A stretch of DNA of 64,000 nt from Tolypothrix campylonemoides VB511288 (GTDB lineage: Bacteria > Cyanobacteriota > Cyanobacteriia > Cyanobacteriales > Nostocaceae): assembly GCA_000828075.3 (NCBI GenBank), contig JXCB02000027.1, positions 1 through 64,000 of the forward strand, given 5' to 3'. Of this stretch, positions 9,825 to 17,631 are shown piece by piece. The position numbers and the translations under genes were made by a program. Within the stretch, counting starts at the first letter, position 1. Each line of letters begins with the position of its first letter. The notes beneath the pieces are model-generated. The model searched no databases. It was not told the DNA's origin and saw nothing but the letters and a program-made list of their open reading frames with translations.

Positions 9825-12227
9825 ATGGAACAAGGAGTAAAATTACTTATTCAACTGGTATTAGAGTTGGCACCTATCATTGCAACTCTCGTAGAAAAGA
9901 GAAATGAAGAACGTCCAGCTATAGAAAAATACCAACCACCGGAACATATTCAAGAATTTATCCAATCTGTTAACGGTTCAACTCAGACCATCACTTATGC
10001 AGGAGGATTTGATAAAGAAAAAATTCAGCAACAGGAATCAGCTTTTTATTATCACAAAACACAATTACAGATAGCAACGCATCAGCGAGAAACAGCACTC
10101 AAGTTACCAGAAATTCATAAAATTTTTCAAAGTTGGCCTTTGCGATTATCGCCTTCGCAAATTTTAGAATCTCAAATCAGTCATCAACGTACTCCGCTAA
10201 AAATTTTTCTGGCTCCTCCTAAAGTCAAGTTTGATAAATTTGATAATACAGGAGAAGACATTTCAGATATTGAGTTCATGTTAGCTGAGGGTTTACGCGA
10301 GTTTCTCAACAAGCATTACTCTCTACATAATCCAGTAAGACCGACAGAGTTTTTAGCAGGAGCTTGGGATAGTAAGCGTTTTCATAGTGAATCAAGTATT
10401 AAGGCTCTGTTTGGAATGTTGAGAACAGAGCCTATTTTAATTTTAGAATCGGAAGCTGATGGAGATTATCTAAATTTTCGGATTGGTTATTGGGGAATTG
10501 GGCAAGAAAATTATTACTATAAAACGATTTCTCGGCTACCGTATAAAGAAATTGTTTATAATTCGGCAAAAAATCGTGCTTTAGAGTGGAAAACAATCAG
10601 AGATGAATTGCTTGCGTTGGGAGAAAGTGTAGAAGAAATTAATAATATTGGTAGAGAAAATGTTGCAAATTTAGCAATTTTGGAAAAGTCGGAAAAATGG
10701 AAAGAAAAGGGAATTGACATCAGTAAACTATCATTACAATACCAAGTTAATCATCAGGATATTGAAAAACTTTGCCAAGTTTTGATTACTTGTCATACTC
10801 TAGCTGCTGGTTGGGTAGCAGATGCCTATCATTTAGTTCATCATGATGTTCCTCCGGTTTTACCTGAATTACTGCCAAATTTGCTGACAGATACTGTTGA
10901 TTTAAAATCACTGCAAGCGTTCACCGCAGGATATAAACAACTTTACCAAGCTCTAGAGGTGGAGCGACGTTACTGGATTCCTGAGCTGGCGTTGGAATTG
11001 GCACACAGTCTATCACATTTACCCGATGAGACATCTGCAAAGGAACAGGTAGATTACTCACTCAACACATGGTTGCAACTACGTCAAGTTCCTCAGCAGC
11101 AAGGAAGCCATCCATTAAAGGCGATGCAATCAGCTTTGAGAATAGAAGATGAAGAATATGTGGAAAAGTTAAGAGAATTTTTTGCAGCAGCTGGCGATCG
11201 CCACAGTATGACTTATGTTGAAGAACTTTTGGATGCGATCGCCAACCTCAAACACAAACGCCAAGAGCAATACGCTTATCTGTGCCACACTTTAACTGAG
11301 CACTCTGATAAAGTGACATCTGTAGCCATGAGTCCAGATGGGCAAACTTTGGTAAGTGGATGTGCAGATAAAACCATTAAAATTTGGAATTTTAGCACAG
11401 GCAAAGTCATCCGCACTTTAACTGACAATATCGGAGAAGTTTCATCTGTGGCTATTAGCCCTGATGGAGATTTGCTCGCTGTTGGAAGCTGTGAACATCC
11501 CAGAAGTAACGTCAAAGTATGGCGTCTAGGTACTGGTAAACTACTGCATACTCTTTTAGGGCATCAAAAACCTGTTAACTTCGTAGTTATCAGCCCAGAT
11601 GGACAAATTGTTGCTAGCGGTAGTAACAAAATCAAGATTTGGAATTTGCACAAAGGCGATCGCATTTGTACCCTTTGGCATTCATCTGCAGTTTATGCCG
11701 CTGCTATCAGCCCAGATGGTACAATCCTTGCTAGTGGTAGCAGTGATCATAAGATTAGGCTATGGAACCCACGTACAGGGGAACCATTACGTACCTTAAG
11801 TGGGCATTTAGGCGAGGTGAAAACAATAGCCATTTCTCCTGATGGACAAATCTTAATCAGTGGTAGTGCAGACAAAACGATTAAAATTTGGCATTTGGAC
11901 ACAGGTGACGTATTGTATACGCTCACCGGACATTCAGATGAAGTAAAATCTGTCGTTGTCAGCCCTGTTCGCGTATTTTCAAACACGGTAGGCGATCGCC
12001 ACAAAAGCAAAGTTTACGGCGAAGGTGAGTTTGGACAAATTCTTGTAAGCGCTAGTGCTGATAAAACGATTAAAATATGGCGTTTAGACACTGGAGAACT
12101 GCTGCAAACCCTGAACGGACATTCAGCAGCAGTCAATTCTGTTGCAATTAGCCCAGATGGTGAGTTTATTGTGAGTGGTAGTTCTGACAAAACAATCAAA
12201 ATTTGGCAGATATTTAAAGGCATTTGA
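9825..12227 (+). CDS. WD40 repeat protein with a long N-terminal domain
   Basis: An 800-residue protein. Residues from about 487 to the end form seven WD40 repeats with the SPDGQ...SGSADKTIKIW pattern, enough for one beta propeller, a protein-protein interaction platform. The first ~480 residues are not a recognised catalytic domain: a hydrophobic start (LIQLVLELAPIIATLVEK), then helical regions with TYAGGF and a long helical domain; no Walker A motif or kinase motif is seen. Blade six carries about 21 extra residues (11967-12035) that include a HIP1 site. Start ATG at 9825 has no strong Shine-Dalgarno. Likely a cytosolic scaffold; partners unknown. Confidence 0.85.
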   Translation: MEQGVKLLIQLVLELAPIIATLVEKRNEERPAIEKYQPPEHIQEFIQSVNGSTQTITYAGGFDKEKIQQQESAFYYHKTQLQIATHQRETALKLPEIHKIFQSWPLRLSPSQILESQISHQRTPLKIFLAPPKVKFDKFDNTGEDISDIEFMLAEGLREFLNKHYSLHNPVRPTEFLAGAWDSKRFHSESSIKALFGMLRTEPILILESEADGDYLNFRIGYWGIGQENYYYKTISRLPYKEIVYNSAKNRALEWKTIRDELLALGESVEEINNIGRENVANLAILEKSEKWKEKGIDISKLSLQYQVNHQDIEKLCQVLITCHTLAAGWVADAYHLVHHDVPPVLPELLPNLLTDTVDLKSLQAFTAGYKQLYQALEVERRYWIPELALELAHSLSHLPDETSAKEQVDYSLNTWLQLRQVPQQQGSHPLKAMQSALRIEDEEYVEKLREFFAAAGDRHSMTYVEELLDAIANLKHKRQEQYAYLCHTLTEHSDKVTSVAMSPDGQTLVSGCADKTIKIWNFSTGKVIRTLTDNIGEVSSVAISPDGDLLAVGSCEHPRSNVKVWRLGTGKLLHTLLGHQKPVNFVVISPDGQIVASGSNKIKIWNLHKGDRICTLWHSSAVYAAAISPDGTILASGSSDHKIRLWNPRTGEPLRTLSGHLGEVKTIAISPDGQILISGSADKTIKIWHLDTGDVLYTLTGHSDEVKSVVVSPVRVFSNTVGDRHKSKVYGEGEFGQILVSASADKTIKIWRLDTGELLQTLNGHSAAVNSVAISPDGEFIVSGSSDKTIKIWQIFKGI

Positions 12228-12269
12228 CCATCTCTGGTATTTCTAGAATGGTAACTGTTGATTAACGCT

Positions 12270-12992
12270 TCAGGTTTTCTTATCGTGTAGCCACTGACCA
12301 CGAACGACTAGGCGATCGCCCATAACTTCAACGTCTTTTACCTCCACGGGTAAATTCTTCAATTCATTGGAAACTTGTTGCTTTACGCTTTCTTCGGAAA
12401 TGCCAAAACGCTGGTACATATCCGAGAGAGGAAAGCTAAGATTTCCAACCTTAACGCGCGTTTTGTCATCCAAGGTTACTTGTTTGTTGTGGATCGAAGG
12501 TTTCCCTTCAACCTCTATGTAGATGGGGCGGTATTTTAAAATTGGTACAGTCGATAGCAGTTGAGAAATTGCTGCTTGTTCCTCTGCTGGTAACTCTTTT
12601 ATGGGAATTGTTCTTAAATCAATCACTGCACCTGCGGATATTTTGCCATCTTGAATTTGAGTATTTGTACTTACTACTGCTTGAGCAAGCCGACTTTTAT
12701 CTGTCGTTTTAGCAATTCCTGAAACAATAAGCGTATTAACTTCATTAGCATCTAATTGGACTTCACCTTTAGCATTTGAGTCTTTAAGATGCTCGAAAAT
12801 TTTACTCAATACTTGCTGTTGTGATTGTTGAATTTGGGTTTGGGTTTCCTCAGTGATTGGAGTTGGACTTGCTATTATTGATGGATTTGTGTGCCCAGCA
12901 GGTAGCTGAGTTGCTTGTTGCCAAAAGAAGAATAAAACAGCACCAGTACCGCCGATAGCACAACATAACAGTAACAAAAGTCGCTTGAACAT
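12270..12992 (-). CDS. Membrane-anchored hypothetical protein
   Basis: From the ATG at 12992 the product is 240 residues: a short basic start (MFKR), one membrane helix (LLLLLCCAIGGTGAVLFFFW, residues 5-24), a Thr/Gln-rich linker and a soluble domain of about 180 residues outside the membrane. The soluble part has a helix/sheet pattern with VNTLIVSGIAK and VEVMGDRLVVRG that resembles lipid-binding anchored proteins such as DUF2993, but this is only a weak impression. An extra 11 codons upstream to 13025 are possible. It converges on the WD40 gene with about 40 bases between. Confidence 0.6.
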   Translation of the reverse strand: MFKRLLLLLCCAIGGTGAVLFFFWQQATQLPAGHTNPSIIASPTPITEETQTQIQQSQQQVLSKIFEHLKDSNAKGEVQLDANEVNTLIVSGIAKTTDKSRLAQAVVSTNTQIQDGKISAGAVIDLRTIPIKELPAEEQAAISQLLSTVPILKYRPIYIEVEGKPSIHNKQVTLDDKTRVKVGNLSFPLSDMYQRFGISEESVKQQVSNELKNLPVEVKDVEVMGDRLVVRGQWLHDKKT

Positions 12993-13204
12993 AACCAAAT
13001 TCCCATTTGGGGTTTTAGGGTTCATAGTTTTTTATATACATTTTCCTGGACTTTACGTCCGGGTGCAAAAAATGTGTCTCAGTCAGGGTAACAAGTACCT
13101 AATGGAAGATTTGCTTAGCGCTTATTTCATTCATGTAGCATCAGTTTTTTGTTTGGCGATTAGTTCAGAATAAAGAGCAGAACATTGCTTTGAGGTTTTT
13201 ACTC

Positions 13205-13996
13205 ATGCTGCATCGTTTAACAAAACAGGGACTTATTTGCATCACTCAACCAAATCACGCTTGGCTTTCAGGTCAATTAGCACAGGTTTGGGGAAACGAA
13301 CATTTTGGTCAATTTGCTCCAAAAAAAGAAGTTTGTTTCGGTGCGGAACAACATGACATTGGTTGGCTTTTTTGGGAACAAGCCCCCACCCTGAACCTGC
13401 AAACTGGCTACCCCCATAAATTTACGGAACTTTCAACACAAGAGCATATAAACATTTGGTGTGGCGCTAAACATCTTGCACTTCCTCTAGGTAGATACGT
13501 AGCACTACTGGTCTCACTTCATGGAACAGGATTATATGAAAGATTTACAACCTGGCAGAACTCACAAACTTCTTTTCAAATCGTGCAGGACTTCCTCAAG
13601 CGCGAGTATGCTTTCCAAGAACAGCTTATTGGTTTTCTCAAAAATGACCCATACTATACAGCTTACACAACATCAGAAATCATCGAGCATAATAAAAAGC
13701 TAGTGGCTACATGGGACGCACTATCAATAATTTTATGTCAAGGATTTACTTCTGAAGCACAGGTTTCTCAGGTACCGACAATGAACGGTGAAATCACACT
13801 CAAACTCACATTGAAAGAAGTTAAAGATAACTATCATCAAGTAGCAGTATCTCCGTGGTCTTTTCAACAAAGCGAAGTAGATCTGGTTTATGAGGGACGG
13901 CTTTTACAGCAAACTTTTAGCGATGAAAAAGCGATGCGAGAGGCTTTGATGAGCGATCGCGCGGTAACTCTGAGGACTACCTTGAAACCAGAATAG
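13205..13996 (+). CDS. DUF3891 family protein
   Basis: A 263-residue protein from the ATG at 13205, which has a GAGG Shine-Dalgarno nine bases upstream; a further start at 13190 lacks one. It shows DUF3891 features: QPNHAWLSGQLA near the N-terminus, EQHDIGWLFWEQAPTLN (about 52-68), LLVSLHG (about 102-108) and a helical domain. Conserved His and Asp residues (H18, H53-D54, H107) hint at a metal-dependent HD-like fold, but no activity is established for the family. Neighbours give no functional clue. Confidence 0.75.
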   Translation: MLHRLTKQGLICITQPNHAWLSGQLAQVWGNEHFGQFAPKKEVCFGAEQHDIGWLFWEQAPTLNLQTGYPHKFTELSTQEHINIWCGAKHLALPLGRYVALLVSLHGTGLYERFTTWQNSQTSFQIVQDFLKREYAFQEQLIGFLKNDPYYTAYTTSEIIEHNKKLVATWDALSIILCQGFTSEAQVSQVPTMNGEITLKLTLKEVKDNYHQVAVSPWSFQQSEVDLVYEGRLLQQTFSDEKAMREALMSDRAVTLRTTLKPE

Positions 13997-14004
13997 GAAG
14001 TTTT

Positions 14005-15066
14005 TTATACAGGATGTGCTTCCTTGCCCATATGCTCACGATTATGTGGTTCTTTGAGGAACGTTGGATCAGGACCGGATGGAATAATACCGCCAGGATT
14101 AAGCGGGAACAAATTTCCGTAGTAGTCCTGTTTTACACTCTCCAAGTCGCAGGTATCAGCAACGCCTTTAACTTGATACAAATCACGCAGGTAAGGTCCC
14201 AAGTTCTGATAGTCCTGAATTCTTCTGCGATTGCACTTAAAAAGCCCATAGTAAACAGCATCAAAGCGGAATAACGTTGTGAACAAACGGACATCCGCCA
14301 ACGTGATAGTGTTTCCACATAAGAATCGACTGGCATTCAGAACTGTGTCAATTTCATCTAACGTGGTGAACAGTTCATGACAAACTTTGTCATATGCTTC
14401 CTGTGTTTGAGCAAAGCCGCAACGATACACGCCGTTGTTTACGTTTGTGTAAATCTTCTCATTCCACGAGTCAATCTTTTGTTTAAGTTCCTGCGGGTAA
14501 AGGTCTAGCGTAGGGTTTTTAGCAAACTCGTTAAACTCCGAGTTTAGCATCACTATAATCTCAGCGCTCTCGTTGTTGACAATACTCTTTGTCTGGTTGT
14601 CCCATAACACCGGAACTGTGAAACGCCCACTGTAGCCAGGTTCTGCTTGCTCATACAATTCAGCAAGCGTAGCGCAACCCTCATATTCCTGGTTAAACAC
14701 CCAACCTCCTTCAATTGGAGAAGGTGACACAATTGTTACTGATATTGCTTCTTCAAGCCCTTTGAGCGCCCGAACAACAAGAGTACGATGTGCCCAAGGA
14801 CAACCCAGTCCAACGATGAGATTGTAGCGCCCCATTGCTGGTTGATATAAATTGCCTTCCTGCGTGCCAATAAAGTTTCGGAATTGGCTGCTTGGTCGAA
14901 TGTATTCTCCCGACTTATTGCTGGGAGCGAGTTTCGACATCATTATCTGCCACATCGTCGTCCAGACAAACTTTCCCAACCTAATTATGAGCTTTGGAGG
15001 AAGTGATTTGCCCTTCTTGTTTCTGGATTTTTTCTCTGCTAGTGGTGAAAAGGTATGTTGTGACAT
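14005..15066 (-). CDS. Glutathionyl-hydroquinone reductase (Xi-class glutathione transferase)
   Basis: A 353-residue member of the YqjG/PcpF Xi class of glutathione transferases, which reduce glutathionyl-hydroquinones and relieve quinone or oxidative stress in the cytosol. The catalytic cysteine is in GLGCPWAHRTLVVRA (about residues 88-102), the hallmark of this class. The GSH-site signature IVNNESAEII follows at about 162-171 and the C-terminal helical domain has LTLADVRLFTTLFRFDAVY (split: TLADVRLF, TTLFRFDAVY). The start ATG at 15066 gives a somewhat long, basic N-terminus. It converges on the DUF3891 gene. Confidence 0.92.
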   Translation of the reverse strand: MSQHTFSPLAEKKSRNKKGKSLPPKLIIRLGKFVWTTMWQIMMSKLAPSNKSGEYIRPSSQFRNFIGTQEGNLYQPAMGRYNLIVGLGCPWAHRTLVVRALKGLEEAISVTIVSPSPIEGGWVFNQEYEGCATLAELYEQAEPGYSGRFTVPVLWDNQTKSIVNNESAEIIVMLNSEFNEFAKNPTLDLYPQELKQKIDSWNEKIYTNVNNGVYRCGFAQTQEAYDKVCHELFTTLDEIDTVLNASRFLCGNTITLADVRLFTTLFRFDAVYYGLFKCNRRRIQDYQNLGPYLRDLYQVKGVADTCDLESVKQDYYGNLFPLNPGGIIPSGPDPTFLKEPHNREHMGKEAHPV

Positions 15067-15291
15067 ATTTTATTTGATTTCAATCCCTGATAGGGATTCA
15101 TACAGTTTACTTTCCACCACTTTTATATAGAATACCACATCCAGCGCCCCGATGTGTATTCCAGAGCCAGCCGCGTAACTGCTTGCAGCATAGACAAGGA
15201 CGTACTGCAAACATATTTAATACTTTTTAGAAACCAGTGCTATTTAACTCTAGGGTTTGAACCGATGAACCTAATAATAAGTTATTCTAAG

Positions 15292-15558
15292 CTACTCCTC
15301 CACCAGCAGTGTAGGTAGAGAGTGTTCTTGATGTTGTGAGGTCAGGAAATCATCTTCAGTTACCTTTAAATGCTTTGCAGGAAGTAACTTACCTCGAACC
15401 AAGTCTCCCACTGCTATAGGCTGATTAGCATGGCACCAGTAAACTTCAGGTTCGCTTTTTTGTGTCGCGTTGTACTCCAAAATCAGGTAGCTTTGGTCTT
15501 TATCATCGCTTCCTAAAACGATAAATTGTGATATCTGCTGTATATTATCCTCTTTCAC
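15292..15558 (-). CDS. Short hypothetical protein
   Basis: An 88-residue frame beginning with GTG at 15558, without recognised domain. Composition is balanced, with hydrophobic beta-type stretches (FIVLGSDDKDQSYLILEY) and PIAVGDLVRGKLLPA, which could be a small beta barrel or SH3-like fold. No Shine-Dalgarno is apparent, so coding status is likely but not certain. Confidence 0.5.
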   Translation of the reverse strand: MKEDNIQQISQFIVLGSDDKDQSYLILEYNATQKSEPEVYWCHANQPIAVGDLVRGKLLPAKHLKVTEDDFLTSQHQEHSLPTLLVEE

Positions 15559-15751
15559 TGATTTTTATCGGTAAATCTTGAATTTATAAGTTAATAGTTG
15601 CACTCACGTCGATATCCGGTAACTGTTTACAAACTTGATGTATAAACCATAGTGCCAGAACGTAATTTTTATTATCTGTTTGCTGCACTTGCCACGACTG
15701 AGTATATGTAGCGCAACAACACGAAATCACCCTAACGACAACTCAATTAAG

Positions 15752-15793
15752 AAAAAAAAGAGTGGGAGCAAGCATACCAAACGCTATCACGCT
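15752..15793 (-). terminator. Rho-independent terminator of repeat unit, copy 1
   Basis: Minus strand: AGTGGGAGC, 20-odd-base loop, GCTCCCACTC and then a run of eight T. The stem is perfect and GC rich. The same structure is kept in copy 2 at 16721-16766. Confidence 0.75.
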
Positions 15794-15867
15794 CCCACTT
15801 GCATTTACCGCTGAAGAGGCAGGAATATGTACAGACGCTGCCATGATTTAGGGGGCTAATGTGCAGG

Positions 15868-15897
15868 TCAAGGACAACGTCCGTACGGGCTGAACAT
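15868..15897 (-). CDS. Possible 9-codon peptide in repeat copy 1
   Basis: ATG to TGA frame encoding MFSPYGRCP. The same peptide is encoded in copy 2 at 16835-16864, and the only two base differences between the copies in this frame are third-position and synonymous (CCG/CCC and GGA/GGG). There is no Shine-Dalgarno. The two changes may also be explained by hairpin structure around CCGTACGG, so coding is unproven. Confidence 0.25.
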   Translation of the reverse strand: MFSPYGRCP

Positions 15898-16603
15898 TCC
15901 TGGTGCGGCAAATGTAAACCTAATTATTGATATTTCTTTGTTATTACAACTAGCCAGTACACTATTAAAAGATATACTTTCTATTTGTATCCTTGGTTTT
16001 TTGGTAAAAAGTGTATCACATTTAATTTGGTATGTGATACACCCCGATAACAACACCCTTGAAGTCGTTTACCTTCTTTAATTTAACCAGATTACTCATA
16101 GCTTAGTTGCCATTTTGGCAAGTTTTCTATTTGTTCTTTAAACTGCATTTAACAGCACAAAGGAGTGATTTTTCAAAATAGTTAATCTTTTCTTTACCTC
16201 AAACAATCTTCTATATGGACTACGTTAAATTGTAGTCTTGATTGCCTGAAAAGCACTCTTTTGCTTGCTTTTATCACTTTTTTTACAGTTAAGATTCCAC
16301 AAAATTCATTTCTAGACTGTCGCAAGGGAAAATGCTTGCCTAGTGTGAATTATTTCGTTTTCAATAGCTCAATGTGGGGTTATACCCCTCTATAAGGAGA
16401 ACATTCTAAATGTGCAAAAACCTTGATAAGTAGGTCGGTACAAATAAAGTTAACTCGTTAAGGCAGTCCTTAGTCATTAGTAAGGGTTTTAGAGGTTTTT
16501 ACATTTCTTAACATAGTTCTGTTTATTTCTACCTATCTACTTAGCCCTCATCTCCTCACCCTTTCTCCCAAACATTGGGAGAAGGGGAACTAGATCCATT
16601 TCT

Positions 16604-16629
16604 CCCCTCTCCCATATATGGGAGAGGGG
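16604..16629. repeat. 26-bp perfect palindrome
   Basis: CCCCTCTCCCATA followed directly by its exact reverse complement. It sits in a block of CCCTC/GAGGG interspersed repeat (16544-16642) that has a relative at 27583-27665. On RNA it would form a strong hairpin with almost no loop. Confidence 0.7.
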
Positions 16630-16720
16630 ATGGGGGTGAGGGTACAAAGGCTTATGTGCAAAATTGGGATGCTCCCTCTATAAGTTATTTTTGTAATTAA
16701 AAAAAATGATGAAATATATA

Positions 16721-17105
16721 AAAAAAGAGTGGGAGCAAGCATACCAAACGCTATCACGCTCCCACTTGCATTTACCGCTGAAGAGACAGGAATATGTACA
16801 GACGCTGCCATGATTTAGGGGGCTAATGTGCAGGTCAAGGACAACGCCCGTAGGGGCTGAACATTCCTGGTGCGGCAAATGTAAACCTAATTATTAATAT
16901 TTATTTGTTATTACAACTAGTCAGTACACCTTTGAAAGGTATACTTTCTATTTGTATCCTTGGTTTTTTGGTAGAAAGTGTATCACATTTAATTTGGTAT
17001 GTGATACACCCCGATAACAACACCCTTGAAGTCGTTTACCTTCTTTAATTTAACCACATTACTCATATGCCAGTTGCCATTTTGGCAAGTTTTTTATTTA
17101 TTTAA
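16721..17105 (-). repeat. Duplicated ~380-bp unit, copy 2 (possible small RNA)
   Basis: Second copy of the 15752-16135 unit, in the same orientation about 970 bp to the right. It keeps the minus-strand terminator (AGTGGGAGC arms plus seven T), the 11-base inverted repeat (16978-17009), the 9-codon frame (16835-16864) and the TTGCC/GGCAA end hairpin. A longer frame open through copy 1 is stopped here by a TAA (AACAAATAA in place of AACAAAGAA), so long-protein coding is not conserved while the structured elements are. Confidence 0.65.
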
Positions 17106-17264
17106 AAAAATGTCAAGAACATCACAAATTGGTAATTTATCAAACGTTGTTTTCTTTTGTTTAGCCCAATGGTCTTCTGTATTGGCTAGCTTTAATTATA
17201 GCTGAAATTGCCTGAAAAGCTTTTGAACGGTAGGTTTTCTTCTTAATCTTATTGTAAATCTTGT

Positions 17265-17384
17265 GGGGTTATACCCCTTAATTGAAGTCAATAAATGATG
17301 GGTCACACCCCTCCTTAATCTTAGTTGAATTTATGATGGGTCACACCCCCTTAATTGAAGTCAATAAATGATGGGTCGTACCCC
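17265..17384. repeat. Tandem hairpin repeat, about three ~36-bp units
   Basis: Begins with the palindrome GGGGTTATACCCC, then three units built as TTAATTGAAGTCAATAAATG (or a variant) followed by ATGGGTCACACCCC or ATGGGTCGTACCCC. Each unit contains a GGGT...ACCC inverted repeat. A single GGGGTTATACCCC also occurs at 16376-16388. The array ends about 215 bp before the TetR operators. Protein-binding array or RNA hairpins are both possible. Confidence 0.7.
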
Positions 17385-17600
17385 TTAATCCGTAGTAATT
17401 TACAATTCAATGTCTTGTGAGTTCTGCCTGCTCTTCTAATGAAAGATGAGCTTTTCTTACGTTTACCTTAAAACTTTATTCCAATTCTTTTGCGTACTTC
17501 CTTCATTTCCAACACCCTTCAAAAGTATTGGATTTTGGACAGAAAGAAAATATTAGCTCGCGTGTGATGTGATAGGGTTGACTTTCTTCAAGAACCTGCT

Positions 17601-17631
17601 ATAACAGTGTTATGAAAAATAACAGTGTTAT
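17601..17631 (+). promoter_or_regulatory. Twin palindromic operators over the tetR start codon
   Basis: ATAACAGTGTTAT occurs twice, at 17601-17613 and 17619-17631. Each is a perfect 6-1-6 inverted repeat, and the two are 18 bp centre to centre. The first overlaps the ATG of the TetR gene and the second lies inside its first codons. This is the pattern of an autoregulatory TetR-family operator pair; the identity of the binding protein is inferred. Confidence 0.7.

Larger units (their letters stand above)
15752..16135 (-). repeat. Duplicated ~380-bp unit, copy 1 (possible small RNA)
   Basis: About 95% identical to 16721-17105 by eye, in the same orientation. On the minus strand it ends in a terminator: 9-base arms AGTGGGAGC and GCTCCCACT flanking a 21-base loop, followed by eight T. 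At the other end TTGCC-ATTTT-GGCAA followed by GTTTT forms a small plus-strand terminator-like hairpin. Inside lies an 11-base inverted repeat GTGTATCACAT/ATGTGATACAC (16011-16042) and a 9-codon frame at 15868-15897. An RNA read on the minus strand is the simplest reading; no known RNA family is recognised. Confidence 0.65.
15559..17600. other. 2-kb region without convincing genes, dense in inverted and direct repeats
   Basis: Holds two near-identical ~380-bp units (15752-16135 and 16721-17105), a 26-bp perfect palindrome at 16604-16629 inside a CCCTC/GAGGG repeat block, GGGGTTATACCCC palindromes at 16376 and 17265, and a tandem hairpin repeat to 17384. Reading frames in the units do not stay open in both copies beyond short peptides. 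This looks like regulatory or small-RNA DNA or a repeat nest, not protein-coding sequence. Confidence 0.7.

Noticed and set aside
12985-13173. 62-codon plus-strand frame
   Set aside because: Overlaps the start of the anchored protein gene on the other strand and has no protein-like pattern beyond a hydrophobic patch.
15240-15270. GGGTTTGAACC-like stretch considered as a tRNA T-arm
   Set aside because: No acceptor, D or anticodon arm could be built around it. No tRNA gene was recognised in the window.
15868-16056. 62-codon minus-strand frame in repeat copy 1
   Set aside because: The same frame in copy 2 has an in-frame TAA, so the long product is not conserved.
16590-16878. Two overlapping minus-strand frames of 66-73 codons in repeat copy 2
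   Set aside because: They run through a terminator hairpin and a 26-bp palindrome, and their tails are not shared with copy 1.
17278-17384. Tandem repeat considered as a CRISPR array
   Set aside because: Units are only ~36 bp with no distinct spacers between repeats, and there are no cas genes.
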